A stretch of 64,000 nt of DNA from VKMB-3413 sp041027365 (lineage in GTDB: Bacteria; Pseudomonadota; Alphaproteobacteria; Rhizobiales; Rhizobiaceae): assembly GCF_041027365.1 (NCBI RefSeq), contig NZ_JBFTEH010000001.1:558001-622000 (forward strand). The letters run 5' to 3'. The position numbers and the translations under genes were made by a program. Shown piece by piece: positions 34,440-43,155 of this stretch. The first letter of the stretch is position 1. Every line of letters starts with the position of its first letter. The notes beneath the pieces were generated by a model, which saw nothing but the letters and a program-made list of their open reading frames with translations, searched no databases and was not told the DNA's origin.

Positions 34440-35225
34440 TCAGTAGTACTGGCCCTGGCGATAATCCCAGCTGAGGAAGTGGTTCGACAGGAGCATCATG
34501 ATCTTGTCGATATCCAGCCCCTTGCGGATCATCACCGGGGCGGGGGAGACCGACCGCTCGCCCTTCTGCTCGGGGATCAGCTTGCCGCTCTCGTCGACCA
34601 TCGAGATCATCACGCCCTGCTCGAAGCGGGTCTCGACCGTCTTGCCCGGCTGGATCGAGGCGACGTAGTCGTTCGCCTCGATGATCAGGTCGGCCTCGCC
34701 TTCGATCCGCTCGCCGATACCCTCGACCAGACCACGGTTGCCCTTGCCGGAAGGATTGGCGGAGGAGGCGAAGGCGATCTTGCCGTGGTCGCGCCACAGC
34801 GCCTCGGCGAGCTTCTCGGACGGGGTGCCGTAACGGATGACGAAGCAGCTGGTGCCGCGTCCGTCCATCATCAGCTCGCGCGAGCCGTCGTCGGGGATGC
34901 GGGCGATCGCCTCTTCCTTCCAGGGCAGGATGCAGCCGAGCAGGATCTCCTTGTCGAAGTGCTCCTGGTAGAAGGCCTCGATCTCCGGCGTCAGCTGGGC
35001 GAGCGTGCGCAGCTCGTCCATCGAACCGCAGAGCACGACGCCCGGCTTGTTGCGCTTCCTCACCTTGGCGTCGAACTTGCGCTCGAGGCCGGCGCGATCG
35101 GAGACCATGATGATATAGCCCACCTTGGTCGGGCTCACGATCATGCCGCCGCCGCGCGTCAGGATTTCCAGCCCTTCCTGTTGAACGCCGCCATTCCAGG
35201 CGACGGTCTTTTCTGTAGCAGGCAT
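34440..35225 (-). CDS. YrdC-domain (Sua5/YciO family) protein, divergent
   Basis: A 261-residue protein with a YrdC nucleotide-binding domain: GGGMIVSPTKVGYIIMVSD at the start, the basic KRNKPGVVLCGSMDEL loop, and ASSANPSGKGNRG, the SANxSG signature. The family makes threonylcarbamoyl-AMP for the t6A tRNA modification, or (YciO-type) has unknown roles. The C-terminal part (RFEQGVMISMVD...PVMIRKGLDIDK and a final SWDYRQGQYY) lacks the usual PSTVVD strand, so I doubt it is the housekeeping TsaC/Sua5. Start ATG 35225 is preferred over 35255. It lies upstream of leuC on the same strand, 82 bases apart. Confidence 0.75.
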   Translation of the reverse strand: MPATEKTVAWNGGVQQEGLEILTRGGGMIVSPTKVGYIIMVSDRAGLERKFDAKVRKRNKPGVVLCGSMDELRTLAQLTPEIEAFYQEHFDKEILLGCILPWKEEAIARIPDDGSRELMMDGRGTSCFVIRYGTPSEKLAEALWRDHGKIAFASSANPSGKGNRGLVEGIGERIEGEADLIIEANDYVASIQPGKTVETRFEQGVMISMVDESGKLIPEQKGERSVSPAPVMIRKGLDIDKIMMLLSNHFLSWDYRQGQYY

Positions 35226-35440
35226 GGTCCGATCAACTCCGGTTCGCCGTGGCACTGGTATCTAGGGACCGGCGATCCGCCACGCTATGAGGAAAGATCG
35301 ATCGCCGCGCCGTCTGGTTCGGCATCGGAATAGGCCGCGGCGGGCGTCATGGAAAGTCCAAAATCCACCCGAGCCGGCCTGCGGGCGGCTTGGGGACAGG
35401 CCCGGCGGCGTCAGCGCGTTCGCCGCGGAAGGTCCGGCTG

Positions 35441-37450
35441 TCAGGCCCGCTCTTCCGCGATCGCGGCGGCGCGGCGGTCGCGGACGGCCTCGACGATCGC
35501 CTCGGCGGTGATGCCGAAGTGCCGGTAGAGCTCCGGGGCCGGACCCGAGGCGCCGAAGCCGGTCATCCCGACAAAGACGCCGTCGCGGCCGATCAGCGCG
35601 TCCCAGCCCTGGCGGATGCCGGCCTCGATCGCGACCTTCACGCTGTCGTCGTCGAGCATCGCGCGGCGGTACTCGGCGCTCTGGCGCTCGAAGAGCTCGA
35701 AGCAGGGGACGGAGACAACCCGCGTCGGCACGCCGTCCGCTTCCAGCCGCATCCGGGCCTCGACGGCGATCTCGACTTCCGAGCCGGTCGCGAAGATCGT
35801 CACCGCCGCTTCCGCCGAGGCCGGCTCCAGCTCGTAGGCGCCACGCGCGCTGCGGTTCCCGTCGTGCTCGTCGACCCGCAGCGTCGGCAGGGCCTGGCGC
35901 GACAGCGCCAGCACCGACGGCGCATCCTCCGTCTCCAGCGCGATCTGCCAGCACTCGATCGTCTCGACCGCATCGGCCGGACGGAACACCATCATGTTGG
36001 GGATCGCCCGCAGCGCCGCCAGATGCTCCACCGGCTGGTGCGTCGGCCCGTCCTCGCCGAGGCCGATCGAGTCATGCGTCATGACGTAGACGACGCGCAG
36101 GCCCATCAATGCCGAGAGGCGCATGGCGCCGCGGCAATAGTCGGAAAAGGTCAGGAAGGTGCCGGAATAGGGGATCAGGCCGCCATGCAGCGCGATGCCG
36201 TTCATCGCCGCGGCCATGCCGTGCTCGCGGATGCCGTAGTGAACGAAGCGGCCGGAATAGTCGCCGGGCACGATCGCCGTGGTCTGGCTGGTGCGAGTGT
36301 TGTTCGAGCCGGTGAGGTCCGCCGAGCCGCCGATCGTCTCGGGGATGACCGCGTTGATCACCTCCAGCGCCATCTCCGAGGCCTTGCGCGTCGCGACCTT
36401 CGGCCGCTCCTCGTTCAGCCGGCGCTTCTCGCGGTGGATCGCCTCGGTGAGGCCGCTCGGCAGGCCGCCGCGGGCGCGGCGCTCGAACTCGCCGCGCGTC
36501 TCCGGATCGATCGCCGCGAAGCGCGCCTCCCACTCCTTGCGGCGGACGCTGGAGCGCAGCCCGGCGATGCGCCACTTGTCGAGGATCTCCGAGGGAACCT
36601 CGAACGGCTCGTAGGCCCAGCCGAGCGCCTGGCGCGCGGCGGTGATCTCGTCGGCCCCGAGCGGCGCGCCGTGCGCCTTGGACGTGCCGCTCTTGTTCGG
36701 CGCGCCGTAGCCGATGACCGTCTTGCAGGCGATCAGGGTGGGGCGGTCGCTGTCCCGCGCGGTCTCGATCGCCGCCGCGATCGCGTCATGGTCGTGCCCG
36801 TCGCAGGAGAGCGCCTGCCAGCCGCAGGCCTCGAAGCGGGCGGCCTGGTCGGTCGAGTCGGAGAGCGCGATCTTGCCATCGATGGTGATGCCGTTGTCGT
36901 CCCAAAGGACGATCAGCTTGTGGAGCTTCAGATGGCCGGCGAGCGCGATCGCCTCCTGGCTGATCCCCTCCATCAGGTCGCCGTCGCCGCACAGGACATA
37001 GGTGCGATGGTCGACGATGTCGTCGCCGAAGCGGGCGTTGAGGATGCGCTCGGCGAGCGCCATGCCGACGGCGTTGCCGATGCCCTGGCCGAGCGGCCCG
37101 GTGGTCGTCTCGATGCCGGCGGCGTGGCCGACCTCGGGATGGCCGGCGGTTCGCGAGCCGAGCTGGCGGAAGCGCTTGATCTCGTCCATGCCGATGTCGT
37201 CGTAGCCGAGCAGATAGAGCAGGCTGTAGAGCAGCATGGAGCCGTGGCCGGCCGAGAAGACGAAGCGGTCGCGGTCGGCCCAGCCTGGCATCTTCGGATC
37301 GAAGGTCAGGAACCGCGTGAACAGGACGGTGGCGATGTCGGCGGCGCCCATCGGCAGGCCGGGATGGCCGGAGCCGGCCGCTTCGACGGCGTCGGCCGAC
37401 AGGAAGCGGATGGCATTCGCCATCTTGCGCTGGGTCTCGGCTGTGGGCAT
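35441..37450 (-). CDS. tkt: Transketolase
   Basis: A 669-residue thiamine-diphosphate enzyme moving two-carbon units between sugar phosphates (pentose phosphate pathway, and Calvin cycle where present). Visible: AAGSGHPGLPMGAADIATVL near the N-terminus, TPP-binding GDGDLMEGISQEAIALAGHL...NGIT, second-domain Glu in GIREHGMAAAMNGI, and the HDSIGLGEDGPTHQP substrate-site loop. Chosen ATG is at 37450 with GGAG eight bases upstream; the frame continues 17 codons further. Divergent from the DUF4164/zapA genes, a common order in Rhizobiales. Confidence 0.95.
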   Translation of the reverse strand: MPTAETQRKMANAIRFLSADAVEAAGSGHPGLPMGAADIATVLFTRFLTFDPKMPGWADRDRFVFSAGHGSMLLYSLLYLLGYDDIGMDEIKRFRQLGSRTAGHPEVGHAAGIETTTGPLGQGIGNAVGMALAERILNARFGDDIVDHRTYVLCGDGDLMEGISQEAIALAGHLKLHKLIVLWDDNGITIDGKIALSDSTDQAARFEACGWQALSCDGHDHDAIAAAIETARDSDRPTLIACKTVIGYGAPNKSGTSKAHGAPLGADEITAARQALGWAYEPFEVPSEILDKWRIAGLRSSVRRKEWEARFAAIDPETRGEFERRARGGLPSGLTEAIHREKRRLNEERPKVATRKASEMALEVINAVIPETIGGSADLTGSNNTRTSQTTAIVPGDYSGRFVHYGIREHGMAAAMNGIALHGGLIPYSGTFLTFSDYCRGAMRLSALMGLRVVYVMTHDSIGLGEDGPTHQPVEHLAALRAIPNMMVFRPADAVETIECWQIALETEDAPSVLALSRQALPTLRVDEHDGNRSARGAYELEPASAEAAVTIFATGSEVEIAVEARMRLEADGVPTRVVSVPCFELFERQSAEYRRAMLDDDSVKVAIEAGIRQGWDALIGRDGVFVGMTGFGASGPAPELYRHFGITAEAIVEAVRDRRAAAIAEERA

Positions 37451-37655
37451 CGTCGCGGCTCCATCGGTGGTCCGGTGGACCAAACGCGCGGCAGCAATCA
37501 CACGGCCCCGTGCCGTGTCAACAAGCCGGCCCGACGGCTTGGCGGGACAGAGCTTTTCTTGATCGCGCCGAGCCGCTAGAGCTTAATAGCCGGTCCCGGA
37601 CGGGGCCGCCAGCATCCGACGGCGGGTCGCCCCGTCAGCTCCAGGGAGACTTACC

Positions 37656-37934
37656 ATGGCGTCGCAGGACCCGTTCGAGGCGGCGAGAGAGCGACTTCGG
37701 GCGGCGGTCGAGCAGCTGAGCGAGGCCGTGGATGGACGTCTGTCGCGCGAATCGGCCGGCCAGAGCGTCGAGGTGGAGATCCAGCGCCAGACCGCCGACC
37801 GCGCCCGCCTGGCGCGCGAACTCGACGCGGCGCTCGCCCACAGTCAGCGGCTGGAGCGGGTCAACCGCGACGTCTCGCACCGGCTCGTCGACGCCATGGA
37901 GCATGTCCGCCGCGTGCTGGACAGACACAAATAG
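37656..37934 (+). CDS. DUF4164 family coiled-coil protein
   Basis: A 92-residue, almost wholly helical protein with heptad character (ERLRAAVEQLSEAVDGRLSR, ARLARELDAALAHSQRLERV). Such DUF4164 proteins sit just before zapA in many Hyphomicrobiales. It is a plausible partner of the cell-division protein that follows 27 bases later, though this is inference. CAGGGAG precedes the ATG. Confidence 0.8.
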   Translation: MASQDPFEAARERLRAAVEQLSEAVDGRLSRESAGQSVEVEIQRQTADRARLARELDAALAHSQRLERVNRDVSHRLVDAMEHVRRVLDRHK

Positions 37935-37961
37935 CCAGCCCCAGCCGAAGGCCCTGAACCG

Positions 37962-38312
37962 ATGCCGCAAGTCGTCGTCACAATCGACGGAAAGACCTAC
38001 CGAATGGCCTGCGCCGAGGGCGAGGAGGCACATCTCGAGGACCTCGCGGCCGACTTCGACGCCAAGGTCGCCGAGCTGCGCGAATCCTTCGGCCAGATCG
38101 GCGATCTCCGGCTGACGGTGATGGCCGCGATCATGGCGACCGACCAGTTGTTCGAGGCGCGCCGCAAGCTTCGCGAGCTGGAGGGCCGGGTCGAGCGCGG
38201 GGCGCCGGCTCCCACCGGCGACGGGCGCGAGCGCGAGGCGCTGGCGGAAAGCCTCAACGAGGCGGCCGCTTCCATCGAGCGCCTGGCGCAGCGGCTGGCG
38301 AACGGCGGATGA
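37962..38312 (+). CDS. zapA: Cell division protein ZapA
   Basis: A 116-residue protein. The N-terminal ZapA domain (VVVTIDGKTYRMACAEGEEA, LAADFDAKVAELRES) is followed by a C-terminal coiled coil that tetramerises and bundles FtsZ protofilaments at the division site. The linker TGDGREREALAES and the helix NEAAASIERLAQRL are typical. No separate 6S RNA could be recognised in the 112 bases after it. Confidence 0.88.
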   Translation: MPQVVVTIDGKTYRMACAEGEEAHLEDLAADFDAKVAELRESFGQIGDLRLTVMAAIMATDQLFEARRKLRELEGRVERGAPAPTGDGREREALAESLNEAAASIERLAQRLANGG

Positions 38313-38424
38313 GGCGGCGGGCGGCGGCGCGTCTGCGTCGGCGTCGCGAGCGTGCCGGCGTGCCAAGGCGGGCTGGCCGTCTATATGACGCTCCCCTGCC
38401 GATTGCTCCCGCCATGGTGACCGA

Positions 38425-39300
38425 TTGACCCGCTTGCTTCTCCGTCTCGTCCTCGCCGCCGGCGCGGCAGCCTCGGCCCTGCTGCTCGCCGACTGCGCCT
38501 CCGCTCTCAATGCCGTCACCAGCCGCAGCGGCTTTCACACCGTCTCCGACGTCCGCTATCAGGGCGGCGACAGCGGCACCTACGACCTCTACGTCCCGAA
38601 CGGCGCGAGCGCCCGCTCGCCGGCGGTGATCTTCATCCACGGCGGCAGCTGGGGCACCGGATCGAAGCGGATCTACCCGTTCCTCGGCCAGTCGCTGGCG
38701 AGTGCCGGCATCATCGTCGCGATCCCGAACTACCGGCTCTATCCCGAGACGCAGTTTCCGGGCTTCGTGGAGGATGCGGCAAAGGCGACGGCGTCCTTCG
38801 CCGCGACGCTTCGAAGCGGCGAGAACGGAGTTCCTGCCGGCCACCACCCGCTGTTCCTGATGGGCCATTCGGCCGGCGCCGAGATCGCCGGTCTCCTCGC
38901 GATCGACGCGCGCTGGCTGAAGGCGGACGGAATTCCCCTGTCGCGGATCGCCGGCTTCATCGGTCTCGCCGGCCCCTACGATTTCCTGCCGCTCACCGAC
39001 GAGCGCTACAAGCGGATCTTCCCGAAGCGGCTGCGGGCCGAGAGCCAGCCGGTGAATTTCGTCAGCGGCGACGAGCCGCCGATGCTGCTGATCGCTGGCA
39101 AGGCCGACACGACCGTCGATCCGAAGAACACCGTCTCGCTCGCCAACAAGGCCCGTGTGGCGGGCGACAAGGTGCAGATGACGCTCTATCCGGGCGTCAG
39201 CCATATCGGCGCGATCAGCGCCTTCGCCACGGCGCTGCCGCTCGGCAACCGGGCGATCCGGACCGAGACCATCCGCTTCATCGAGGAGCATTCGCATTGA
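38425..39300 (+). CDS. Alpha/beta-hydrolase fold esterase, lipoprotein
   Basis: A 291-residue protein of the BD-FAE/hormone-sensitive-lipase-like group. A lipobox LLLADC at residues 19-24 suggests membrane anchoring as a lipoprotein. Oxyanion-hole motif FIHGGSWGTG, nucleophile in MGHSAGAEIAG, acid and base in GKADTTVDPKN and PGVSHIG. The only start that fits is TTG 38425; upstream ATG/GTG codons are out of frame or followed by a stop. No clear SD. Its stop overlaps the start of the next gene (TTGA). Confidence 0.8.
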   Translation: MTRLLLRLVLAAGAAASALLLADCASALNAVTSRSGFHTVSDVRYQGGDSGTYDLYVPNGASARSPAVIFIHGGSWGTGSKRIYPFLGQSLASAGIIVAIPNYRLYPETQFPGFVEDAAKATASFAATLRSGENGVPAGHHPLFLMGHSAGAEIAGLLAIDARWLKADGIPLSRIAGFIGLAGPYDFLPLTDERYKRIFPKRLRAESQPVNFVSGDEPPMLLIAGKADTTVDPKNTVSLANKARVAGDKVQMTLYPGVSHIGAISAFATALPLGNRAIRTETIRFIEEHSH

Positions 39301-39983
39301 GCGATCTGACCGACTTCATGCCGCGCGCAGCGCCCGGCCATGAACCGATCTCCGGCGGCACCGTCGCCGTCGAGCCGATCCGCGACGCGAGCCGCTTCGA
39401 CGAACTCTTCGCGGCATTTTCGGCCGATGCGGCCGGCAGCCTGTGGGCCTGGCTCCCGTACGGTCCCTTCGCCGACCGCGACGCCTTCCGCGCCTTCGCC
39501 GAGCGGACCTATCTGGCGCAAGACATCGTCTTCCACGCCATCATCCCGGCATCGAGCGGCCGCGCGGAGGGCGTTGCGGCGCTGATGCGCACCGACCGGG
39601 CGAACGGCGTCACCGAAGTCGGCCATGTCTGCCTGGCGCCTTCGCTGCAGAAGACGGCGGCCGCGACGGAAGCGTTCTTCCTGCTGATGCGGCGCGTCTT
39701 CGACGAACTCGGCTATCGCCGCTTCGAGTGGAAATGCGATTCCGGCAACATTCCCTCGCGCAACGCCGCGCTCCGGCTCGGCTTCCGCTTCGAGGGCGTG
39801 TTTCGCCAGCACCTGATCGTCAAGGGACGCAACCGCGATACCGCCTGGTACGCAATGCTGGATCACGAATGGCCGGCGCTGAAGGCCGGCTTCGAGACCT
39901 GGCTCGGAGACGACAATTTTGATGCCAGCGGCGGCCAGATCCGCAGCCTCGGCGCCGTCCGCAAGGAGGCGGCGCCGGTCTGA
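39297..39983 (+). CDS. GNAT-family N-acetyltransferase (RimJ/RimL-like)
   Basis: A 228-residue acetyltransferase-like protein of the RimJ/RimL-type Acetyltransf_3 group. The C-terminal part carries the GNAT features RRFEWKCDSGNIPSRNAALR and LGFRFEGVFRQHLIVKGRNR; the usual Q/RxxGxA loop is weak. Start is TTG 39297, overlapping the esterase stop (TTGA), so the two are coupled. Substrate unknown; N-terminal protein or small amine acetylation are options. MSDLTDFMP is the deduced beginning. Confidence 0.8.
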   Translation: MSDLTDFMPRAAPGHEPISGGTVAVEPIRDASRFDELFAAFSADAAGSLWAWLPYGPFADRDAFRAFAERTYLAQDIVFHAIIPASSGRAEGVAALMRTDRANGVTEVGHVCLAPSLQKTAAATEAFFLLMRRVFDELGYRRFEWKCDSGNIPSRNAALRLGFRFEGVFRQHLIVKGRNRDTAWYAMLDHEWPALKAGFETWLGDDNFDASGGQIRSLGAVRKEAAPV

Positions 39984-40035
39984 ACGCGAGCCAGAACCGC
40001 CGCCGAGCGGGTCGCCGGCCGCGGAGGGCGTGGCC

Positions 40036-40500
40036 TCAGCCGCGCGCCGGGACGATGGTGATCAGCGACTGCGAGGGGAAGATCGACTCGTAGAGCACGC
40101 CGTCGCCCGGCATGAATTTCAGGACGGTCTTGCCCTTCGCGTCGGCCATTTCCAGCGAGCCGTCCTTGGTGGAGCGCCACTGCGCGACGTCCTTCATGTC
40201 CGGCGAGGCCGCGCAGTCCGGCCCGATCGGCGCCGGCTTGAAGCTGTCGCCGAGGCCGGCCGGGCTCGCGACCTTGCAGGTCACGCCGCTGCGAAGGTCG
40301 ATCAGACGGATCGCGGCCGCGGGCTTGGCGCTGACCGGAGAGGGCGTCGGAACGGTCGACCCGACGATCATCGGATCGACCATGCTCTGCGCCGCGCGTG
40401 TGTCGCCGATCGGCATCGGCTCGCCGTGGAGGTGCGAAACGAGCATGACCGCGGCAAGCCCCGAACCGAGGACGATGGCCGAGAAGTTCATGATGATCAC
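40036..40500 (-). CDS. AprI/Inh-family metalloprotease inhibitor-like protein
   Basis: A 154-residue exported protein. Signal segment NFSAIVLGSGLAAVMLVSHL, then a Pro/Ala-rich linker, then a small beta-barrel-like domain with IRLIDLRSGVTCKVASPAG, CAASPDMKDVAQWRSTKDGS and LEMADAKGKTVLKF. The paired cysteines, the W-x-x-x-x-x-G-S-L-x-M-x-D spacing and length fit the AprI/Inh family that guards the cell against its own serralysins. No serralysin gene is in the window, so its job here is open. ATG 40500 or 40491. Confidence 0.6.
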   Translation of the reverse strand: MIIMNFSAIVLGSGLAAVMLVSHLHGEPMPIGDTRAAQSMVDPMIVGSTVPTPSPVSAKPAAAIRLIDLRSGVTCKVASPAGLGDSFKPAPIGPDCAASPDMKDVAQWRSTKDGSLEMADAKGKTVLKFMPGDGVLYESIFPSQSLITIVPARG

Positions 40501-40668
40501 CCCAAATTTGAGTTCGGGGCATTATCGATCATGAAACCTTAAGCGAAGGTTGACGCAAACTGTGCGCGTTAGGCAACGGTAGAGGATTGGCGCTCGCGGC
40601 CATCTTCGTTGGTGCTGATTCGCGGTCGCCCGCGAGCCTCGCGCGGCAGCGCGCGACGGCTGGCAGGA

Positions 40669-40860
40669 TCAGCCGGACGGTGCGGTGCGCGAAATCGCCG
40701 GGGCGGGGCCGCCTGTGCCGCCCGGCATCGTCATGAAATAGAACAGCGCGGCCGCGAAGAACGCCGCGAGCACGATCAGGACCGTCGCCAGCAGCATCCG
40801 GAAGCGGCGGGGATTGCCGCGGCTCTGCGCGTGCCGTTGATTGTCGGATCGTGTCGCCAT
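40669..40860 (-). CDS. Small single-pass membrane protein, unknown
   Basis: A 63-residue protein starting MATRSDNQRHAQSRGNPRRF with a basic, polar N-terminus, one membrane helix (MLLATVLIVLAAFFAAALFY) and a Pro/Ala-rich C-terminal tail (PGGTGGPAPAISRTAPSG). The frame extends upstream but without a better start. SD is weak. The hydrophobic core argues that it is a real small protein, but there is no family evidence. Confidence 0.4.
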   Translation of the reverse strand: MATRSDNQRHAQSRGNPRRFRMLLATVLIVLAAFFAAALFYFMTMPGGTGGPAPAISRTAPSG

Positions 40861-41012
40861 GGTCGTTCGGCCCTGCCGGAGGTTCGTGTCCCTCGGGCAA
40901 TGCGGCGAGCGCCGCCGCGTTGCGAGAGGGAGACGGACTTTCGGTGGCCGCGAACGAAACCGTTCCGCTGCTGCCGCTCCGGCGGGGCGGCCCGAGCAGA
41001 GACCTCGGCGTG

Positions 41013-41996
41013 TCAGCGCCCCGCGCGGCTGATCCCGGCCTTCACGCATTCGGCGACCGGCGACACCGGCTCCTCGCCGGAGAACCAGGCCTTCAGGTTG
41101 GCGATCACCAGGTTGCCCATCTCGCGCCGCGTGTGCCGAGAGGCCGAGCCGACATGCGGCAGGAGGACGGTATTCGGCAGGGCGGTCAACCGCTCCGGGA
41201 CATGCGGCTCGTTCTCGAAGACGTCGAGGCCGGCGGCGGCGATCGTGCCGGTCTCCAGCGCCTCGATCAGCGCCGCCTCATCGACCGTCGTGCCGCGGCC
41301 GATGTTGATCAGCACGCCGTCCGGGCCGAGCGCCTTCAGCACTGCGGCATCCACCGCCTTTTCGGTGGCGGCACCGCCCGGCGCGGCGATGATCAGCGTG
41401 TCCACCGCCTCGGCGAGCCCCTGCAGCGTGTCGTGATAGGCGTAGGCGACGTCGCTGCGCGGGGAGCGGTTGTGATAGGCGATCGGCACGCCGAAGCCTT
41501 CCAGCCGCCGGGCGATCGCGAGGCCGATGCGGCCGAGGCCCATGATCCCGACGCGCCGGCCGCGCAGCGTCATCGGCGTCAGCCGATAGGCGCCTTCGCC
41601 ATGCCAGCGCCCTTCGCGCAGGTGGCGTTCGGCGGCCGGGAACTCGCGCACCGTCATCAGCAGCAGACCGACGGTCGTGTCGGCCACCTCCTCGGTGAGG
41701 ACGTCCGGCGTGTTGGTGACCATGATGCCCTTCGCGGCGGCATGGGCGACGTCGACACCGTCATAGCCGACGCCGAAATTCGCGACGATCTCGAGGTTCG
41801 GCAGCGCGTCCATCAGGCTCGCCGGAACGCTGCCGCCCTGCGCGATGCCGCGGATCGCCTGCCGCTGCTCCTCGGTGAGCACGGAGGCATCGCGGCCGGG
41901 GATCGTCACGACGTCGAAGGTCGCCTGCAGCGTCTCGAACGTCTCGGGATGGAAGCGGCCGGGCACGAGGATCTTGACGGTGGAGAGGTCGGTCAT
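41013..41996 (-). CDS. D-2-hydroxyacid dehydrogenase (NAD(P)-dependent)
   Basis: A 327-residue enzyme of the D-isomer-specific 2-hydroxyacid dehydrogenase family. Nucleotide-binding GIMGLGRIGLAIARRL near residue 150-165, catalytic Arg in NIGRGTTVDEAAL, Glu in FENEPHVPE, and His in VLLPHVGSASR. The substrate segment NFGVGYDGVDVAHA is near residue 74. Family members act on glyoxylate, hydroxypyruvate or 2-ketogluconate. Its ATG overlaps the stop of the LacI gene upstream (ATGA), so the regulator and enzyme form one unit, suggesting control by a sugar acid. Confidence 0.88.
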   Translation of the reverse strand: MTDLSTVKILVPGRFHPETFETLQATFDVVTIPGRDASVLTEEQRQAIRGIAQGGSVPASLMDALPNLEIVANFGVGYDGVDVAHAAAKGIMVTNTPDVLTEEVADTTVGLLLMTVREFPAAERHLREGRWHGEGAYRLTPMTLRGRRVGIMGLGRIGLAIARRLEGFGVPIAYHNRSPRSDVAYAYHDTLQGLAEAVDTLIIAAPGGAATEKAVDAAVLKALGPDGVLINIGRGTTVDEAALIEALETGTIAAAGLDVFENEPHVPERLTALPNTVLLPHVGSASRHTRREMGNLVIANLKAWFSGEEPVSPVAECVKAGISRAGR

Positions 41997-43054
41997 GGCG
42001 CTTCCTTTGCCGAATGAGTGTGCGGCGTGGCACAGGCGTCGGGCCAGACGTAGCCGCAGGACTGACGGATCTTGAGTTCGGGATGGATGAGGATCGTCTC
42101 GTCGGCGGCGGGCTTGCCGTCCAGCCGCTCGATGATCGCCCGCGCGGCCCGTCGGCCGACCTCGCTCTGGCCGTTGGCGACGGTGGTCAGCGAGGGCATG
42201 GCGATCACCGCTTCGTCGATGTCGTCATAGCCGACGACGGCGATGTCGACGCCCGGCCGCAGGCCGCCGCGCGACAGGCCGTACATGAAGCCCAGCGCGA
42301 CGAGGTCGGAGAAGCACACCGCGGCCGTCGGCCGATCCGGGATTGCAATGAAGCCGGCGGCCGCGTCGAAGCCGGAGTGCCGGTTGCGCGGCCCCTTGAT
42401 GCGCCATTCCGGTCGGAACGCGATGCCGGCACGCTCCAGCGCGGCGCGGTAGCCGCGTTCGCGCTCGCGGCCGGTCGAGGTCGCCGCCGTGCCGCCGATC
42501 ATGGCGATCCGCCGGTGGCCGCGGGCGATCAGGTGGTCGACGGCGAGGCCCATGCCGTAGGCGTCGTCGCCGCGAAATCCGAGTACGCCGGCGCCCTCGA
42601 TCGTGCGGGCGATCAGGACCACCGGCAGGTCGTTCTCCTCGGCGAGGTGGATGTCGGAGGCCGGGGTGCCGAGCGAGGGCGACAGGATCAGCCCGTCGGC
42701 GCCGAGCTGAAGCATGGTGTCGACGAAGGAGCGCTGCTTCTGCAGCTGGTCCTGATGGTTGCACAGGATGAAGGTCTGGCGGTGGCGGTCGAGCTCGTCC
42801 TCGATCGAGCGCAGGATCTCGCCGAAGAACGGGTTCATCACGTCGTGGACGCAGACGCCGAGAATGCCGGATTTCGAGGTTCTGAGCGAGGCGGCGCGGC
42901 GGTTGTAGATGTAGCCGAGGTCGCGGGCGGCTTCCTTGATGCGTTCGCGCGTGACGCCGGCCACGAGCGGACTGTCGCGCAGAGCCAGCGACACGGTCGC
43001 GGTGGACAGCCCCAGCGCGTCCGCGATCGTCGACAGTTTCACCTTCTGCGCCAC
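41993..43054 (-). CDS. LacI-family transcriptional regulator
   Basis: A 353-residue regulator. N-terminal LacI HTH (VKLSTIADALGLSTATVSLA, residues about 5-24) and hinge (GYIYNRRAASLRTSKSG), then a periplasmic-binding-protein-like effector domain (about 60-335) with DVMNPFFGEILRSIEDELDR and AVCFSDLVALGFMYGL. The dehydrogenase gene follows with four-base overlap. Effector probably a sugar or sugar acid. Confidence 0.9.
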   Translation of the reverse strand: MAQKVKLSTIADALGLSTATVSLALRDSPLVAGVTRERIKEAARDLGYIYNRRAASLRTSKSGILGVCVHDVMNPFFGEILRSIEDELDRHRQTFILCNHQDQLQKQRSFVDTMLQLGADGLILSPSLGTPASDIHLAEENDLPVVLIARTIEGAGVLGFRGDDAYGMGLAVDHLIARGHRRIAMIGGTAATSTGRERERGYRAALERAGIAFRPEWRIKGPRNRHSGFDAAAGFIAIPDRPTAAVCFSDLVALGFMYGLSRGGLRPGVDIAVVGYDDIDEAVIAMPSLTTVANGQSEVGRRAARAIIERLDGKPAADETILIHPELKIRQSCGYVWPDACATPHTHSAKEAP

Positions 43055-43155
43055 TTAAGTCCTGATCCGCTCCCTCGGCCGGTGCCCACACGATCTATGG
43101 CAAAGACCGGCCGTCGCGGAAAGCCCACGCGCCGAGTTTGCAGGTCCGGCGCAGC

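Noticed and set aside
38313..38424. Possible 6S RNA after zapA
   Set aside because: Only 112 bases and no recognisable long bulged hairpin.
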